Assembly (NCBI RefSeq): GCF_024448985.1
Contig: NZ_JAMOII010000017.1
Coordinates: 1 to 64,000 of the forward strand
DNA from: Stutzerimonas stutzeri
Lineage (GTDB): Bacteria; Pseudomonadota; Gammaproteobacteria; Pseudomonadales; Pseudomonadaceae
Reading direction: 5' to 3'
Length of the DNA stretch: 64,000 nt
Below the pieces are notes generated by a model. The model was given only the letters and a program-made list of their open reading frames with translations. It was not told where the DNA came from and made no database searches. Positions 19,160-28,390 of the stretch are shown piece after piece. The position numbers and the translations under genes are program-made. Positions within the stretch are counted from its first letter, which is position 1. Each line of letters starts with the position of its first letter.

Positions 19160-21368
19160 TCGTCCGGCCCTGACCATGCCCGGAGAAACCCTGCTGCCCA
19201 ACGATGCCGATGTCGACGCGCTGGTGCGCGCCGAACATGGCAATCCGTTCTCGATACTGGGGCCGCACCCTGACGGTGATGGGCTGGTGGTGCGCGCCTA
19301 TCTGCCCAACGCACTGAGCGTCGAGGTGCTCGAACGCTCCAGCGGCCGCTTGCTGGCAGCGATGGAGCAGGGCCAGGTGCCCGGCTTTTTCGTCACCCGG
19401 CTGACCCACTCGCAGCCTTACCTGCTGAATATTCGCTGGGCGGGCGGCGAGCAGGTCACCGAAGATCCCTACAGCTTCGGGCCGCAGCTCGGCGAGATGG
19501 ATATGTATCTGTTCTCCGAAGGCAACCATCGTGAGATTGGCCGCGTGTTCGGTGCACAGCCGATGGAAGTCGAGGGCGTGCAGGGCGTGCGTTTCGCCGT
19601 CTGGGCGCCCAATGCACGACGCGTATCGGTAGTTGGCAGCTTCAACGGCTGGGACGGCCGGCGCCATCCCATGCGCCTGCGATTTCCGTCCGGCGTCTGG
19701 GAAATCTTCATTCCGCGCCTGCAGCCGGGTGAGAAGTACAAATACGAGATTCTAGGGCAGAACGGCATCTTGCCGCTGAAGGCCGATCCGATTGCGCTGG
19801 CGACCGAGCTGCCGCCCGGCACCGCTTCGGTGATTTCGCATCCGCTGGAATACGAGTGGAAGGACGAGGCCTGGCTGCAACACCGGGCCGCGCGCCAGTC
19901 CTACACCGCGCCGATGACCATCTATGAGCTGCATGCCGGCTCCTGGCGCAAGGAGGGCGGCGATAACGGGCGGCTCTACGATTGGCACGAACTGGCCGAG
20001 CGGCTGATCCCCTATGTCGTCGACCTGGGTTTCACCCATATCGAGCTGATGCCGATCATGGAACACCCCTTCGGCGGCTCCTGGGGTTATCAGCTGCTGT
20101 CGCAATTCGCGCCCAGCGCCCGCTACGGCAGCGCGCATGACTTCGCCGCCTTCGTCGATGCCTGCCACAACGCCGGCATTGGCGTGATCCTCGACTGGGT
20201 GCCGGCGCATTTCCCGACCGACGCCCATGGCCTGGGCGAATTCGACGGCACGGCGCTGTACGAATATGCGCACCCCTTCGAAGGCTTCCATCAGGATTGG
20301 GATACCTACATCTACAACCTGGGCCGCACCGAAGTGCACGGCTTCATGCTGGCTTCGGCGTTGCACTGGCTGCGTGAATTCCACGTCGACGCACTGCGTG
20401 TCGACGCGGTCGCCTCGATGCTCTATCGCGACTATTCGCGCAAGGAGGGCGAGTGGATTCCCAACCGCCACGGCGGTCGCGAGAATCTCGAAGCGATCGA
20501 CTTCCTGCGACACCTTAACGACGTGGTGGCCACCGAAACGCCCGGCGCGCTGGTCATCGCCGAGGAGTCCACGGCATTTCCCGGTGTCAGCAAACCAACC
20601 TACGAGGGCGGGCTGGGCTTTGCCTACAAATGGAACATGGGCTGGATGCACGACACGCTCAAGTACATTCAGGAAGACCCGATCAACCGCCAGTATCACC
20701 ATGACAAGCTGACCTTCGGCATGGTCTACGCCTACTCGGAGCATTTCGTGCTGCCGATTTCCCATGATGAAGTGGTTCACGGCAAGGGTTCGCTGATCGA
20801 CAAAATGCCCGGTGATCGCTGGCAAAAGTTCGCCAACCTGCGGGCGTACCTGTCGTTCATGTGGACGCATCCGGGCAAGAAGCTGTTGTTCATGGGCAGC
20901 GAGTTCGGCCAGTGGCGCGAATGGAGTCACGACCGCGAACTGGACTGGCATCTGCTCGAGGAGGCCGACCACCGCGGTGCGCAGAACCTGGTACGGGATA
21001 TCAACCGTCTGTACGCACATGAGCCTGCCTTGCATGAGCTGGACAGCGATCCGCAGGGTTTCCAGTGGCTGATCGGCGATGACCGCGCCAACAGCGTGTT
21101 CGCCTGGCTGCGCAAGAGCTCGACCGGGTATCCGCTGTTGGTGGTAGGCAACTTCACGCCAGTGGTACGAGAGGGCTATCGGGTAGGCGTTCCGGTAGAG
21201 GGTCGCTGGGAGGAAATCTTCAACAGCGATGCCGGATGCTACGGCGGCTCCAACGTGGGCAATGGTGGAGGTCTGCTGGCCGAACAGGTGCCTTCCCATG
21301 GACAGGACGTATCGCTGATGCTCACGCTTCCGCCGCTGGGGGTGGTGATACTGCGACCACAGGAGTAG
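19152..21368 (+). CDS. glgB: 1,4-alpha-glucan branching enzyme
   Basis: The 738-residue GH13 branching enzyme has two N-terminal CBM48-like beta domains (about 20-110 and 125-230), then the barrel. Catalytic residues are D418 ([16 protein letters not shown]) and E471 ([12 protein letters not shown]), with [12 protein letters not shown] as the third conserved block. Length matches the E. coli enzyme (about 728). The start lies inside the treS end, preceded by GGAG, so translation is coupled. It introduces alpha-1,6 branches into the GlgE product. Confidence 0.96.
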   Translation: MNDRPALTMPGETLLPNDADVDALVRAEHGNPFSILGPHPDGDGLVVRAYLPNALSVEVLERSSGRLLAAMEQGQVPGFFVTRLTHSQPYLLNIRWAGGEQVTEDPYSFGPQLGEMDMYLFSEGNHREIGRVFGAQPMEVEGVQGVRFAVWAPNARRVSVVGSFNGWDGRRHPMRLRFPSGVWEIFIPRLQPGEKYKYEILGQNGILPLKADPIALATELPPGTASVISHPLEYEWKDEAWLQHRAARQSYTAPMTIYELHAGSWRKEGGDNGRLYDWHELAERLIPYVVDLGFTHIELMPIMEHPFGGSWGYQLLSQFAPSARYGSAHDFAAFVDACHNAGIGVILDWVPAHFPTDAHGLGEFDGTALYEYAHPFEGFHQDWDTYIYNLGRTEVHGFMLASALHWLREFHVDALRVDAVASMLYRDYSRKEGEWIPNRHGGRENLEAIDFLRHLNDVVATETPGALVIAEESTAFPGVSKPTYEGGLGFAYKWNMGWMHDTLKYIQEDPINRQYHHDKLTFGMVYAYSEHFVLPISHDEVVHGKGSLIDKMPGDRWQKFANLRAYLSFMWTHPGKKLLFMGSEFGQWREWSHDRELDWHLLEEADHRGAQNLVRDINRLYAHEPALHELDSDPQGFQWLIGDDRANSVFAWLRKSSTGYPLLVVGNFTPVVREGYRVGVPVEGRWEEIFNSDAGCYGGSNVGNGGGLLAEQVPSHGQDVSLMLTLPPLGVVILRPQE

Positions 21369-21378
21369 CGGTCGTCAC

Positions 21379-21410
21379 GACTGGGGCGTCCATACTTAGG
21401 CGTCCCAGTC
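21379..21410 (+). terminator. Possible hairpin after glgB
   Basis: An imperfect 12-bp stem (GACTGGGGCGTC at 21379-21390 with GCGTCCCAGTC ending at 21410, two G-U pairs) begins 11 bp after the glgB stop. No T-run follows, so it may protect or process the 3' end rather than terminate transcription. Confidence 0.35.
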
Positions 21411-21579
21411 CATCGGTCCTCGCTCGGCGTCCTGCCTCGCGTCCTTGTGCACCACGTCCACTCGGCCTCCTGACGGGAACGAAGTCCGTACCGCCTGAAG
21501 ACTTTCGATACCTACTATGGCTTTTATTATTTTTAGACGAACTGTCAGACAACTCCAGACGCCCCATCAGGAGGGTGAG

Positions 21580-21800
21580 CGTAATCGTTGCGTAGAGGGG
21601 CGAGCCGCATGGATGCGGCGAGAGCCGTAATGGGTCGGGGCCGCCATCGGTATGGATGGCCCTTGTACGGCGACCCTCGGAGCGGCGATGGAGTGAACGA
21701 ACCCGGAGCGAAGCGCGGGGCCGGATGCAGGGGCAAGCGTTTTTGGTTACTTTTTCCGCGTCTGGAAAAAGTGACTCGCCCAGCAGGGCGAAACCAAGCT
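21580..21800. repeat. Conserved intergenic repeat-like element of pseudomonads and relatives
   Basis: This stretch is recognised from recall as a type of intergenic sequence found many times in pseudomonad and xanthomonad genomes. Its blocks are GGGGCGAGCCGCATGGATG, GGCGACCCTCGGAGCGGCGA, and a tail with GGTTACTTTTTCC. Two hairpins close it: CTTTTTCC (21750-21757) with GGAAAAAG (21764-21771), and TCGCCC (21776-21781) with GGGCGA (21786-21791). A 73-codon frame inside (21588-21809) is often called a hypothetical protein; its residues follow the repeat and not a protein family. The rest of 21369-21954 holds only the hairpin after glgB and the terminator at 21911. Confidence 0.6.
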
Positions 21801-21910
21801 TTCAAGTGACTCGCTAATTGCGCCATGAACGCAAAACGTTCTTTCACCACACCCAATCTTGCCAGCTCGTCATCAAGTTTTTGCGTCCCTGAAAAGCGCG
21901 ATGTACCACG

Positions 21911-21940
21911 AAAAAGCCGGAGCATCGCTCCGGCTTTTTC
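21911..21940. terminator. Intrinsic bidirectional terminator
   Basis: AAAAAGCCGGAGC-ATC-GCTCCGGCTTTTT is a perfect hairpin flanked by A and T runs, working in both directions. It ends the - strand operon (YbhN stop at 21955) and can stop read-through from glgB. Confidence 0.92.
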
Positions 21941-21954
21941 ATATCCGTCTTCCG

Positions 21955-22983
21955 CTATCGGCTGACGGCCTTTTCTGCGTTTGGCTCTTCCGGGGAATCT
22001 TCGTTGGGTTGCGCCTCGTTGCTCGAGCGCAGCTTCTTCGCCCGCGCTTCCAGCACGACGTAGAGAATGGTGGCGAAGAACAGAGGCACCAGGAAATACA
22101 CGACGCGGTAACCGATCAGGCCGGCAACGATTGCGCCTTTGCTAAGTTCCCCGCCCAGCATGGCCACGAACACCGCCTCGATCACACCCAGCCCAGCCGG
22201 AATGTGGGCGATCACGCCGGCGATGCTGCTGATCATGAGAATGCCTAGGACCTCGGGGTAGGGTGCCTTCTGCGACAACATGAAATAAACGACCAGCGCC
22301 ATCAGCGACCAGTTGGCCGCACCCAGCAGCATCTGCAGAGCAGCCAGCCGCAGCGAGGGCAGATGGATCTCGTGCTTGCGTATGGTCCAGTGACGGCGCT
22401 TGGAGAAACCACAGGCCCACAAGTACACCGCCGCGGCTACCAGCAGGCCGACGCCGAGCACACGCAACGCGGTGTGGCCTATTTCCCAAGAGTCCGGTGG
22501 AGTGATCCAGCCCATGGCAAAGATCAGCCCGGCCAGCCAGATATAGCCGAGCCAATTGGTCAGCACGCTCATGGTGAACACACGGGTGATCTGCGACGCC
22601 CTCAAGCCAAGGCGGGAATAGAGGCGATAGCGCAACGCGATGCCGCCGACCCAGGCGCTAAGATTCAGGTTGAAGGCGTAGCACACGAAGGTCACAGGGA
22701 TAATTTGCCGAACCGGCAGGTTGTGCTGCGCATAACGCTTGCCAAGCACGTCGAACAAGCAATAGACGACATAACTGGCGAAGGCCGCGGCACCGGCCAT
22801 CCACAACGTCCTAGCGCTGTAGTTGCGCAAGGTGGTGTAGACCTCATTCCAGTCGACGTTGCGGGCAAGGCTGATCAGCAAGCCGGCAACCAGAATGAAG
22901 AAGACGTAGGTCAGGATCTTCTTGATCAGCGGCCAGCGACGTCGCCAGCCAGTGCGTGGCTCAGCGGGGTTGGACTCGGTCAT
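21955..22983 (-). CDS. YbhN/UPF0104 family membrane protein (flippase-like domain)
   Basis: The 342-residue multi-pass protein has about eight predicted helices and belongs to the lysylphosphatidylglycerol-synthase transmembrane/YbhN group. A recognisable block is IPAGLGVIEAVFVAMLGGEL (about residues 255-275). It lacks the catalytic domain of MprF. In E. coli ybhN lies next to clsB and ybhP, and the same neighbours occur here; a role in phospholipid movement or trafficking is inferred from the family. It overlaps clsB by 4 bp (ATGA) and ends at a strong terminator. Confidence 0.85.
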   Translation of the reverse strand: MTESNPAEPRTGWRRRWPLIKKILTYVFFILVAGLLISLARNVDWNEVYTTLRNYSARTLWMAGAAAFASYVVYCLFDVLGKRYAQHNLPVRQIIPVTFVCYAFNLNLSAWVGGIALRYRLYSRLGLRASQITRVFTMSVLTNWLGYIWLAGLIFAMGWITPPDSWEIGHTALRVLGVGLLVAAAVYLWACGFSKRRHWTIRKHEIHLPSLRLAALQMLLGAANWSLMALVVYFMLSQKAPYPEVLGILMISSIAGVIAHIPAGLGVIEAVFVAMLGGELSKGAIVAGLIGYRVVYFLVPLFFATILYVVLEARAKKLRSSNEAQPNEDSPEEPNAEKAVSR

Positions 22984-24215
22984 TGCTGATCTCGCTGCAA
23001 GGGAGGCTGAACGGGCTCCAACGGCTCGGCATCAAGCAGCTGCAGCTTTGGGCGGTGAGCGGGGAACAGGCCCACCATCTGTGGAAAATGGCGCAGGAAA
23101 TGGAAGATGAAGAAAGCCAGCGGCGCGCGCCACCAGTAACCACGAACCATGCGCTCTAGCGGAATCCGCCGGCAGTCGTCCTGCAGCAGTTGGTCAAGCT
23201 TCTCGTGGAGCTGCCGGTTGAAGTTGTGATCGCGGATGATCAGATTCGCCTCGAGGTTCAACGAGAGGCTGAGCGGGTCGAGGTTGCTCGAGCCAACCGT
23301 GGACCACTCGTAGTCCGCCAATGCAACCTTGCCGTGCAGCGGCCGACGGCAATACTCATGGATTTCCACGCCGTCGCTCATCAGGTAGTTGTAGAGAATG
23401 CGTGCGCCGAACTTGGCGATCGGCATGTCTGGCTGGCCCTGCAGGATCAGCCGCACCCGCACGCCGCGGCGGGCTGCGTTACGGATTTCGCGCAACACGC
23501 GATAACCGGGGAAGAAGTAGGCATTGGCAATCAACAGCCGCGAGCGTGCATCACGTATCGCTTGCAGGTAGTGCTGCTCGATATCAGTGCGGTGCTCGTT
23601 GTTGTCACGCGTCACGAACAGCGCACGCGCCTCGCCCCGGCTGACGCCAACGTACCCGTTGCTTTGCGTACGCACCCGACGCTGCCACCAGCGCCGGTTC
23701 GCCTGCTCTGGCGCAATGGTGCTGAGGGCGAAGCGATGGATGTCGTGAATGATTGGACCTTCGACCCGCAGGGCGTAGTCCTGCTTGGCGCCTGGCCCGT
23801 AGTCACCGAGGTGGTCGGCGGAAAAGTTGATTCCGCCAATGAAGGCGAGCTCGCCATCTACCACGACGATTTTGCGGTGCATGCGGCGGAATACGTTGAG
23901 CCGCCAGCCCATCAGTCGTTTGCCGGGATCGAACACGTGGATCCGCACCCCGGCACTGGTCATCGCGGCGGCAAAGTCGCCGTCCAGGTCCGCCGAGCCA
24001 TAGCCATCCACGGTAACGTCGACGCTCACGCCGCGTTGGGCTGCGGCAATGAGAACTTTCTGCAGCTCCTGGCCTACCTTGTCCTTGAAGAAAATGAAGG
24101 TTTCCAGCAGGACCTCTTTTTTTGCGGCCGCAATGGCCTCGAACACGGCAGGAAAGAATTCCTCGCCGTTTTCCAGCAACTGAAGGCGATTACCGTCTCT
24201 CCAGTGAAAATTCAT
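22980..24215 (-). CDS. clsB: Cardiolipin synthase B-type phospholipase D protein
   Basis: The 411-residue protein has two HKD motifs: MHRKIVVVDGELAFIGGINF and LHGKVALADYEWSTVGSSNLD. ClsB-type enzymes make cardiolipin, or phosphatidylglycerol, by transphosphatidylation at the inner membrane. The ATG at 24215 is chosen because it overlaps the upstream stop by 4 bp (ATGA) and gives the MNFHWRDGNRLQLLENGEE start; the frame is open a further 16 codons into the upstream gene. It lies between the EEP phosphodiesterase and YbhN genes, as in E. coli. Confidence 0.93.
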   Translation of the reverse strand: MNFHWRDGNRLQLLENGEEFFPAVFEAIAAAKKEVLLETFIFFKDKVGQELQKVLIAAAQRGVSVDVTVDGYGSADLDGDFAAAMTSAGVRIHVFDPGKRLMGWRLNVFRRMHRKIVVVDGELAFIGGINFSADHLGDYGPGAKQDYALRVEGPIIHDIHRFALSTIAPEQANRRWWQRRVRTQSNGYVGVSRGEARALFVTRDNNEHRTDIEQHYLQAIRDARSRLLIANAYFFPGYRVLREIRNAARRGVRVRLILQGQPDMPIAKFGARILYNYLMSDGVEIHEYCRRPLHGKVALADYEWSTVGSSNLDPLSLSLNLEANLIIRDHNFNRQLHEKLDQLLQDDCRRIPLERMVRGYWWRAPLAFFIFHFLRHFPQMVGLFPAHRPKLQLLDAEPLEPVQPPLQRDQQ

Positions 24216-25015
24216 AGATGTATCTCCACCGCCAAGGGCAGATGATCGGACAAGTGTGTCCAAGGTTTGTTACCAAGTATTTGCGGTTTGTGGCTGGTGG
24301 CGTTGCGCACGTAAATGCGATCCAGGCGCAGCATGGGCCAGCGTGCCGGGAAGGTCTTTGCGACTTTGCCCTGGGATACTGCGAACACCTCATGCATACC
24401 GGCGCAGCGATCCAGCACCTGAGCACCTTTCAGCCGCCAATCGTTGAAGTCCCCGGCCACGACCACGGGCGCATCTTCGGGCAAGGAATCGAGCAGGTTG
24501 CAGAGCAGGCGCAGTTGCTGCTGCCGGTGGGATTCGCGCAAGCCCAGATGCACGCAGATCGCGTGGAATTGGTCATGGCCCGGTACCTGCAGCACGCTGT
24601 GTAACAAGCCGCGGCGCTCCGGTCCAGCTATGGAAATATCCAGATTCTCGTACTTCGTGATGGGAAACTTGGACAGCAGCGCATTGCCATGATCGCCGTC
24701 CGGGTAAACGGCGTTGCGGCCGTAGGCGAAATCGGTCCAGATGCTGTCGGCGAGAAACTCGTACTGCGACATTTTCGGCCAGTCATGAAAGCGCAGGGCA
24801 TGCTTTTCATGAGTGCCCAACACTTCCTGCAGGAACACGATATCGGCGGATACGGCCCTGACCGCTTCGCGCAGCTCCGGGAGGATGAATCGCCGGTTCA
24901 GCGCGGTGAAGCCTTTGTGGGTATTGACGGTCAGCAGGCGGACCGAATTGACCGCCGTGGACATGTGCGCGTCCAGGTCGCTGCTGTCGAGTGGATGGTT
25001 CTTGTCCAGATTCAC
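24212..25015 (-). CDS. Endonuclease/exonuclease/phosphatase family protein (YbhP-like)
   Basis: The 267-residue protein has the EEP superfamily motifs: SADIVFLQEV (metal-binding Glu), GNALLSKFPI, VVAGDFNDWR and the C-terminal SDHLPLAVEI with the catalytic Asp-His. The family includes DNases and phosphodiesterases acting on lipid or nucleotide phosphates. No signal peptide is seen. The start is a GTG overlapping the DUF72 stop by 4 bp. Its place next to clsB matches E. coli ybhP, so a phospholipid-related hydrolase is plausible but unproven. Confidence 0.88.
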   Translation of the reverse strand: MNLDKNHPLDSSDLDAHMSTAVNSVRLLTVNTHKGFTALNRRFILPELREAVRAVSADIVFLQEVLGTHEKHALRFHDWPKMSQYEFLADSIWTDFAYGRNAVYPDGDHGNALLSKFPITKYENLDISIAGPERRGLLHSVLQVPGHDQFHAICVHLGLRESHRQQQLRLLCNLLDSLPEDAPVVVAGDFNDWRLKGAQVLDRCAGMHEVFAVSQGKVAKTFPARWPMLRLDRIYVRNATSHKPQILGNKPWTHLSDHLPLAVEIHL

Positions 25016-25929
25016 GCCAGTACTCCTTCCAGATGGCCCGGAGTGGTTTCCAGGTCTTCCTCCAGTCCGAGCCGGCGCAACAACTGTCGCGCGTCATATG
25101 GGGCCCGGACCTTCACGTCATTATCGAAATAGCAGTAGACCGCTCGCGCCTTGCGTGGACGGGGCTTGGTCGTGGAAATCAGCTGAGCGTCGTCGGGTTG
25201 CCGTCCCTCGCTCCAGCGTTTGATGCGCTGGCACCAGTTATCCAGCGCCTCGTCGCTGTAACCGCTGGTGTAAAGCTCCTCGGCGCCGTGCAGGCGGATG
25301 TAGACGAAATCGCTGGTCAGATCCTCGCGATAGGGCCATTTACCCGCGGTGTCGGCCACCACTAGTGCGACCTTGTACTTGCGCAGTAGCGCAATGAACG
25401 CGGGGTCGACGAAGCTTTCGTTGCGGATCTCCACGGCATGGCGCAGCTGGCGCTTTCGGTCGATCTGCAAATAGCTGCGGCCCTCCATGCGCGCCTCGCA
25501 ACCTTTGGCGACTTCCAGAGCGGCCTCGGTATCGTGGGGCAGCAGTTTGAGAAAAGTCTCGAACAGCTCGGGGTCGAATTTGAACGACGGCGGGAATTGC
25601 CAGAGCATCGGTCCGAGCTTGTCCTTGAGCGCCAGCACGCCAGAGGCGAGGAAGTTGGCGATGGGCTTTTCCACGTCGCGCAATCGAAGAATGTGCGTGA
25701 TGTAACGCGGCGCCTTGACGCTGAAGACGAAGCCTTTCGGCGTCTCGTCATACCAGGCGGCGTACAGCTCGGGCCGCTGCAGGGAATAGAACGACCCGTT
25801 GATCTCGATACTGCTTACGGCACGCGACGCGAACTTCAATTCGTTCTTCTGGGTGAGGCCCTTGGGATAGAAATCTCCGCGCCAGGGTGCGTAGCGCCAG
25901 CCTGAAATTCCGATATGGATGGCTGCCAT
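25012..25929 (-). CDS. DUF72 domain protein (YecE-like)
   Basis: The 305-residue protein starts with the typical HIGISGWRYAPWRGDFYPKG and continues with the TIM-barrel-like DUF72 pattern (LGPMLWQFPPSFKFD near residue 105, RHAVEIRNESF, FVYIRLHG near 205). The biochemical function of DUF72 is not known to me. AGGAG precedes the ATG. It overlaps the EEP gene by 4 bp and follows the alcohol dehydrogenase gene by 15 bp. Confidence 0.9.
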   Translation of the reverse strand: MAAIHIGISGWRYAPWRGDFYPKGLTQKNELKFASRAVSSIEINGSFYSLQRPELYAAWYDETPKGFVFSVKAPRYITHILRLRDVEKPIANFLASGVLALKDKLGPMLWQFPPSFKFDPELFETFLKLLPHDTEAALEVAKGCEARMEGRSYLQIDRKRQLRHAVEIRNESFVDPAFIALLRKYKVALVVADTAGKWPYREDLTSDFVYIRLHGAEELYTSGYSDEALDNWCQRIKRWSEGRQPDDAQLISTTKPRPRKARAVYCYFDNDVKVRAPYDARQLLRRLGLEEDLETTPGHLEGVLA

Positions 25930-25944
25930 CGCTTGCTCCTGTGG

Positions 25945-27210
25945 TTATCGCGGGTTCTGCATGCTGGTCGGATCGCTGGCCGGAAAGGTATCGGCGACCG
26001 CCTTATCGATCACGGTCTCTTCCGATCCGGCGCCGGAAGGGTTGCTGCGCTGTGGCTGCAACTCAACCTTGATCCAGCCGCGTTCACGCCGATCGAAGGC
26101 CTCGAACGCAGCGATGACGTCGGTCATCGGCTTTATTTGAGTCAGGATCTTCGCCGGGTCGATTCGCCGCGCCTGGATCATTTCGATCAGCCGTGGAATG
26201 TATTTGCGATGGTGGCAGTTGCCCATGTTCATGGTGATGTTCTTGTTCATCGCCATGCCGATGGGAAAGGTCATGGCATCCGGCGGATAGACACCGATGA
26301 TCGACAGCGTGCCGGCTTTCGCCAGGCTCTGCACCGCCCACTCCAGCGCTTGCGAAGGAGCGTCGCCCGGCTGCCATTGGCCGCCTTGATCCGCCTTCGC
26401 GCCGTCGGCCGGCTTGCCCCCGCAACAACCGTGTTCGGCATCGATGCCCACTGCATCGATGACTCGATCTACACCAATGCCAGACGTGAGGCGCTTGAGT
26501 GTCTCGACCGGCTCTTCCCGGTTGAAATCGATGATTTCAGCGCCCTGATTTTGGGCCATGCGCAGCCGGTCCTCGAACTGGTCGATCGCAAATACCCGAC
26601 CGGCGCCCAGAAGTTTGGCGCTGGCGATCGCGAATTGGCCGACCGGACCACAGCCGAACACCGCGACCGTATCGCCGGGCTTGATCTCGGCCATTTCGGC
26701 GCCGAAATAGCCAGTCGGGAAAATGTCGGAGAGCAGGATCGCCTGGTCATCGCTGACCTCGGGTGGCAGCTTGACCAGACCGATGTTAGCAAACGGAATG
26801 CGCGCCTTTTCCGCCTGCAACCCGTGGAACGGGCCGGTAGCGGATGGGCCACCATAGAAAGCCGTGCCGGCCTCCTTGCCGTTGGGGTTGGCCACGTCGC
26901 ATTGAGCGAAATAGCCCGAGCGGCAGTAGGAGCAGTTACCGCAGGCGATGGTCGACGGGATCACCACCCGATCGCCGATCTGTAGGTTGCGCACGTCCGC
27001 ACCGAGCTCTTCGACGATGCCCACGGCTTCGTGACCCAGGATGGTGCCGGGGTTCATGCCGCTGAACGTGCCCCGCACGAAGTGCAGATCGGTTCCGCAA
27101 ATTGCGGAGGCGGTAATGCGCACAATGGCGTCGGTTGGGGCTTCGATGCGCGGGTCGGCTACGTCTTCGAGGCGGATGTCGCCCACACCGTGATAAACAA
27201 CTGCTTTCAT
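25945..27210 (-). CDS. Zinc-dependent alcohol/formaldehyde dehydrogenase-like protein
   Basis: The 421-residue MDR enzyme binds catalytic zinc through CGTDLHFVRG and GHEAVGIVEELG, and structural zinc through CGNCSYCRSGYFAQC. The NAD-binding segment is VFGCGPVGQFAIASA. An insert at about residues 240-270 containing GCCGGKPADG is typical of glutathione-independent formaldehyde-dehydrogenase relatives. The last 30 residues form an unusual tail with the short motif TFPASDP, seen in many stress-regulated pseudomonad proteins. ATG 27210 with GGAG upstream is chosen over an open extension to 27312. It is the first gene of the - strand operon ending with YbhN. Confidence 0.88.
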   Translation of the reverse strand: MKAVVYHGVGDIRLEDVADPRIEAPTDAIVRITASAICGTDLHFVRGTFSGMNPGTILGHEAVGIVEELGADVRNLQIGDRVVIPSTIACGNCSYCRSGYFAQCDVANPNGKEAGTAFYGGPSATGPFHGLQAEKARIPFANIGLVKLPPEVSDDQAILLSDIFPTGYFGAEMAEIKPGDTVAVFGCGPVGQFAIASAKLLGAGRVFAIDQFEDRLRMAQNQGAEIIDFNREEPVETLKRLTSGIGVDRVIDAVGIDAEHGCCGGKPADGAKADQGGQWQPGDAPSQALEWAVQSLAKAGTLSIIGVYPPDAMTFPIGMAMNKNITMNMGNCHHRKYIPRLIEMIQARRIDPAKILTQIKPMTDVIAAFEAFDRRERGWIKVELQPQRSNPSGAGSEETVIDKAVADTFPASDPTSMQNPR

Positions 27211-27379
27211 AGCGTCTCCGGGGCGGCGGCGCGATGCCGCAGAGGTGGATCTGGCCTTGCGCGCAGTCCGCGCCAAGGTCAGGTGATGCGGAGCCAACCA
27301 GGCCCCTCGCATCTATTCCGACTGGCGTCGCCAGCGGCAGTTCACCTTTTGTCGTCTGCGCCACTTAGCAGATCTGGTG

Positions 27380-28291
27380 CTACAGCGCCCAGGGCTGAGG
27401 GCCGGAGAAGGCTTCGGCTAGATAGTCGATCATCACCCGGACTTTGGCCGGCGGGCGTCGGTCGGGTGGATAGAGGATGTAAATGCCGTCGATGATCAGC
27501 GCGGGATGATCCAGCTCCAGCACGACTAAGTCGCCACGGCGCACCGCATCCGCGGCAATGAATTGCGGGCCGTAGAGGAGCCCTTGTCCACGCACGGCCG
27601 CGACGAGCAACGCCTCGCCATTGTTGGCCAGCAGGTCGCCATCGACCTTTGCCCGTATGTCGCCGTTGCGTCCGAATACCCATTCGTGCGCGCTGGTGGA
27701 GGTCGACAGGCTGTACAGCAGGCAATTGTGTTGTGCCAGATCGGCGACTCGGCGTGGCACGCCACGGGTGTCCAGATAGGTGGGCGCAGCGCACAACACC
27801 AGCGGGACTTCACCGAGCTTGCGGGCCTGAAGCGAGCTGTCGCCGAGTCGCCCGATGCGTACCGCCATGTCCCAACCGCCGTCGATGAGATCGACCCGAC
27901 TGTCAGACAGCCCTAACTCCACCTTCACCGCTGGATGCCGGCGGCTGAACTCGAACAGCAGCGGAGCGATGTAATGGATGCCGAACACCAGCGGCACATT
28001 GAGTCGCAGCAGACCGGTCGCCTCGACGCGCTGCGAAGCGATGCCGGCCTCGGTTTCGTCAATATCGAGAAGGATTCGCTGGCAGGCGTCAAGGTAACGA
28101 TTGCCGGCTTCGGTGAGTGTCAGCCGCCGCGTACTGCGGTGAAACAGCTTGATGCCCAGGCGCACCTCCAGAGCGTCGATATGCTTGGTCGCCATGGCCG
28201 GCGACATGCCCAGATGGCGTGCCGCAGCGGACAGGCTCCCGGCACTGCTTGCCCGCACGAACACGCGCATGCTGGTGATACGGTCGAGCAT
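27380..28291 (-). CDS. LysR family transcriptional regulator
   Basis: The 303-residue regulator has an N-terminal helix-turn-helix (MLDRITSMRVFVRASSAGSL, then SAAARHLGMSPAMATKHIDAL) and the effector-binding domain of the CrgA/PecT-like subgroup. It is divergent from the extradiol dioxygenase-like gene, with 99 bp between starts; the short dyads TTAGCTAA (28319-28326) and ATGGTAATCCAT (28351-28362) lie there. Its likely target is that gene. Confidence 0.92.
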   Translation of the reverse strand: MLDRITSMRVFVRASSAGSLSAAARHLGMSPAMATKHIDALEVRLGIKLFHRSTRRLTLTEAGNRYLDACQRILLDIDETEAGIASQRVEATGLLRLNVPLVFGIHYIAPLLFEFSRRHPAVKVELGLSDSRVDLIDGGWDMAVRIGRLGDSSLQARKLGEVPLVLCAAPTYLDTRGVPRRVADLAQHNCLLYSLSTSTSAHEWVFGRNGDIRAKVDGDLLANNGEALLVAAVRGQGLLYGPQFIAADAVRRGDLVVLELDHPALIIDGIYILYPPDRRPPAKVRVMIDYLAEAFSGPQPWAL

Positions 28292-28390
28292 ATCGGCTCC
28301 TACTCCTGGTGATAAGTGTTAGCTAATTTTTGCGGGTTCTAGCGTTCCGGATGGTAATCCATACTGCTCGCACGTTCATTTCAAGAGGCC

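Noticed and set aside
19752-21299. 515-codon open frame on the - strand
   Set aside because: Antisense to glgB throughout, with composition typical of a shadow (many Val, Gln, His and Arg).
21588-21809. 73-residue hypothetical protein
   Set aside because: Its sequence follows a dispersed intergenic element with terminal hairpins; no ribosome-binding site or protein family supports it.
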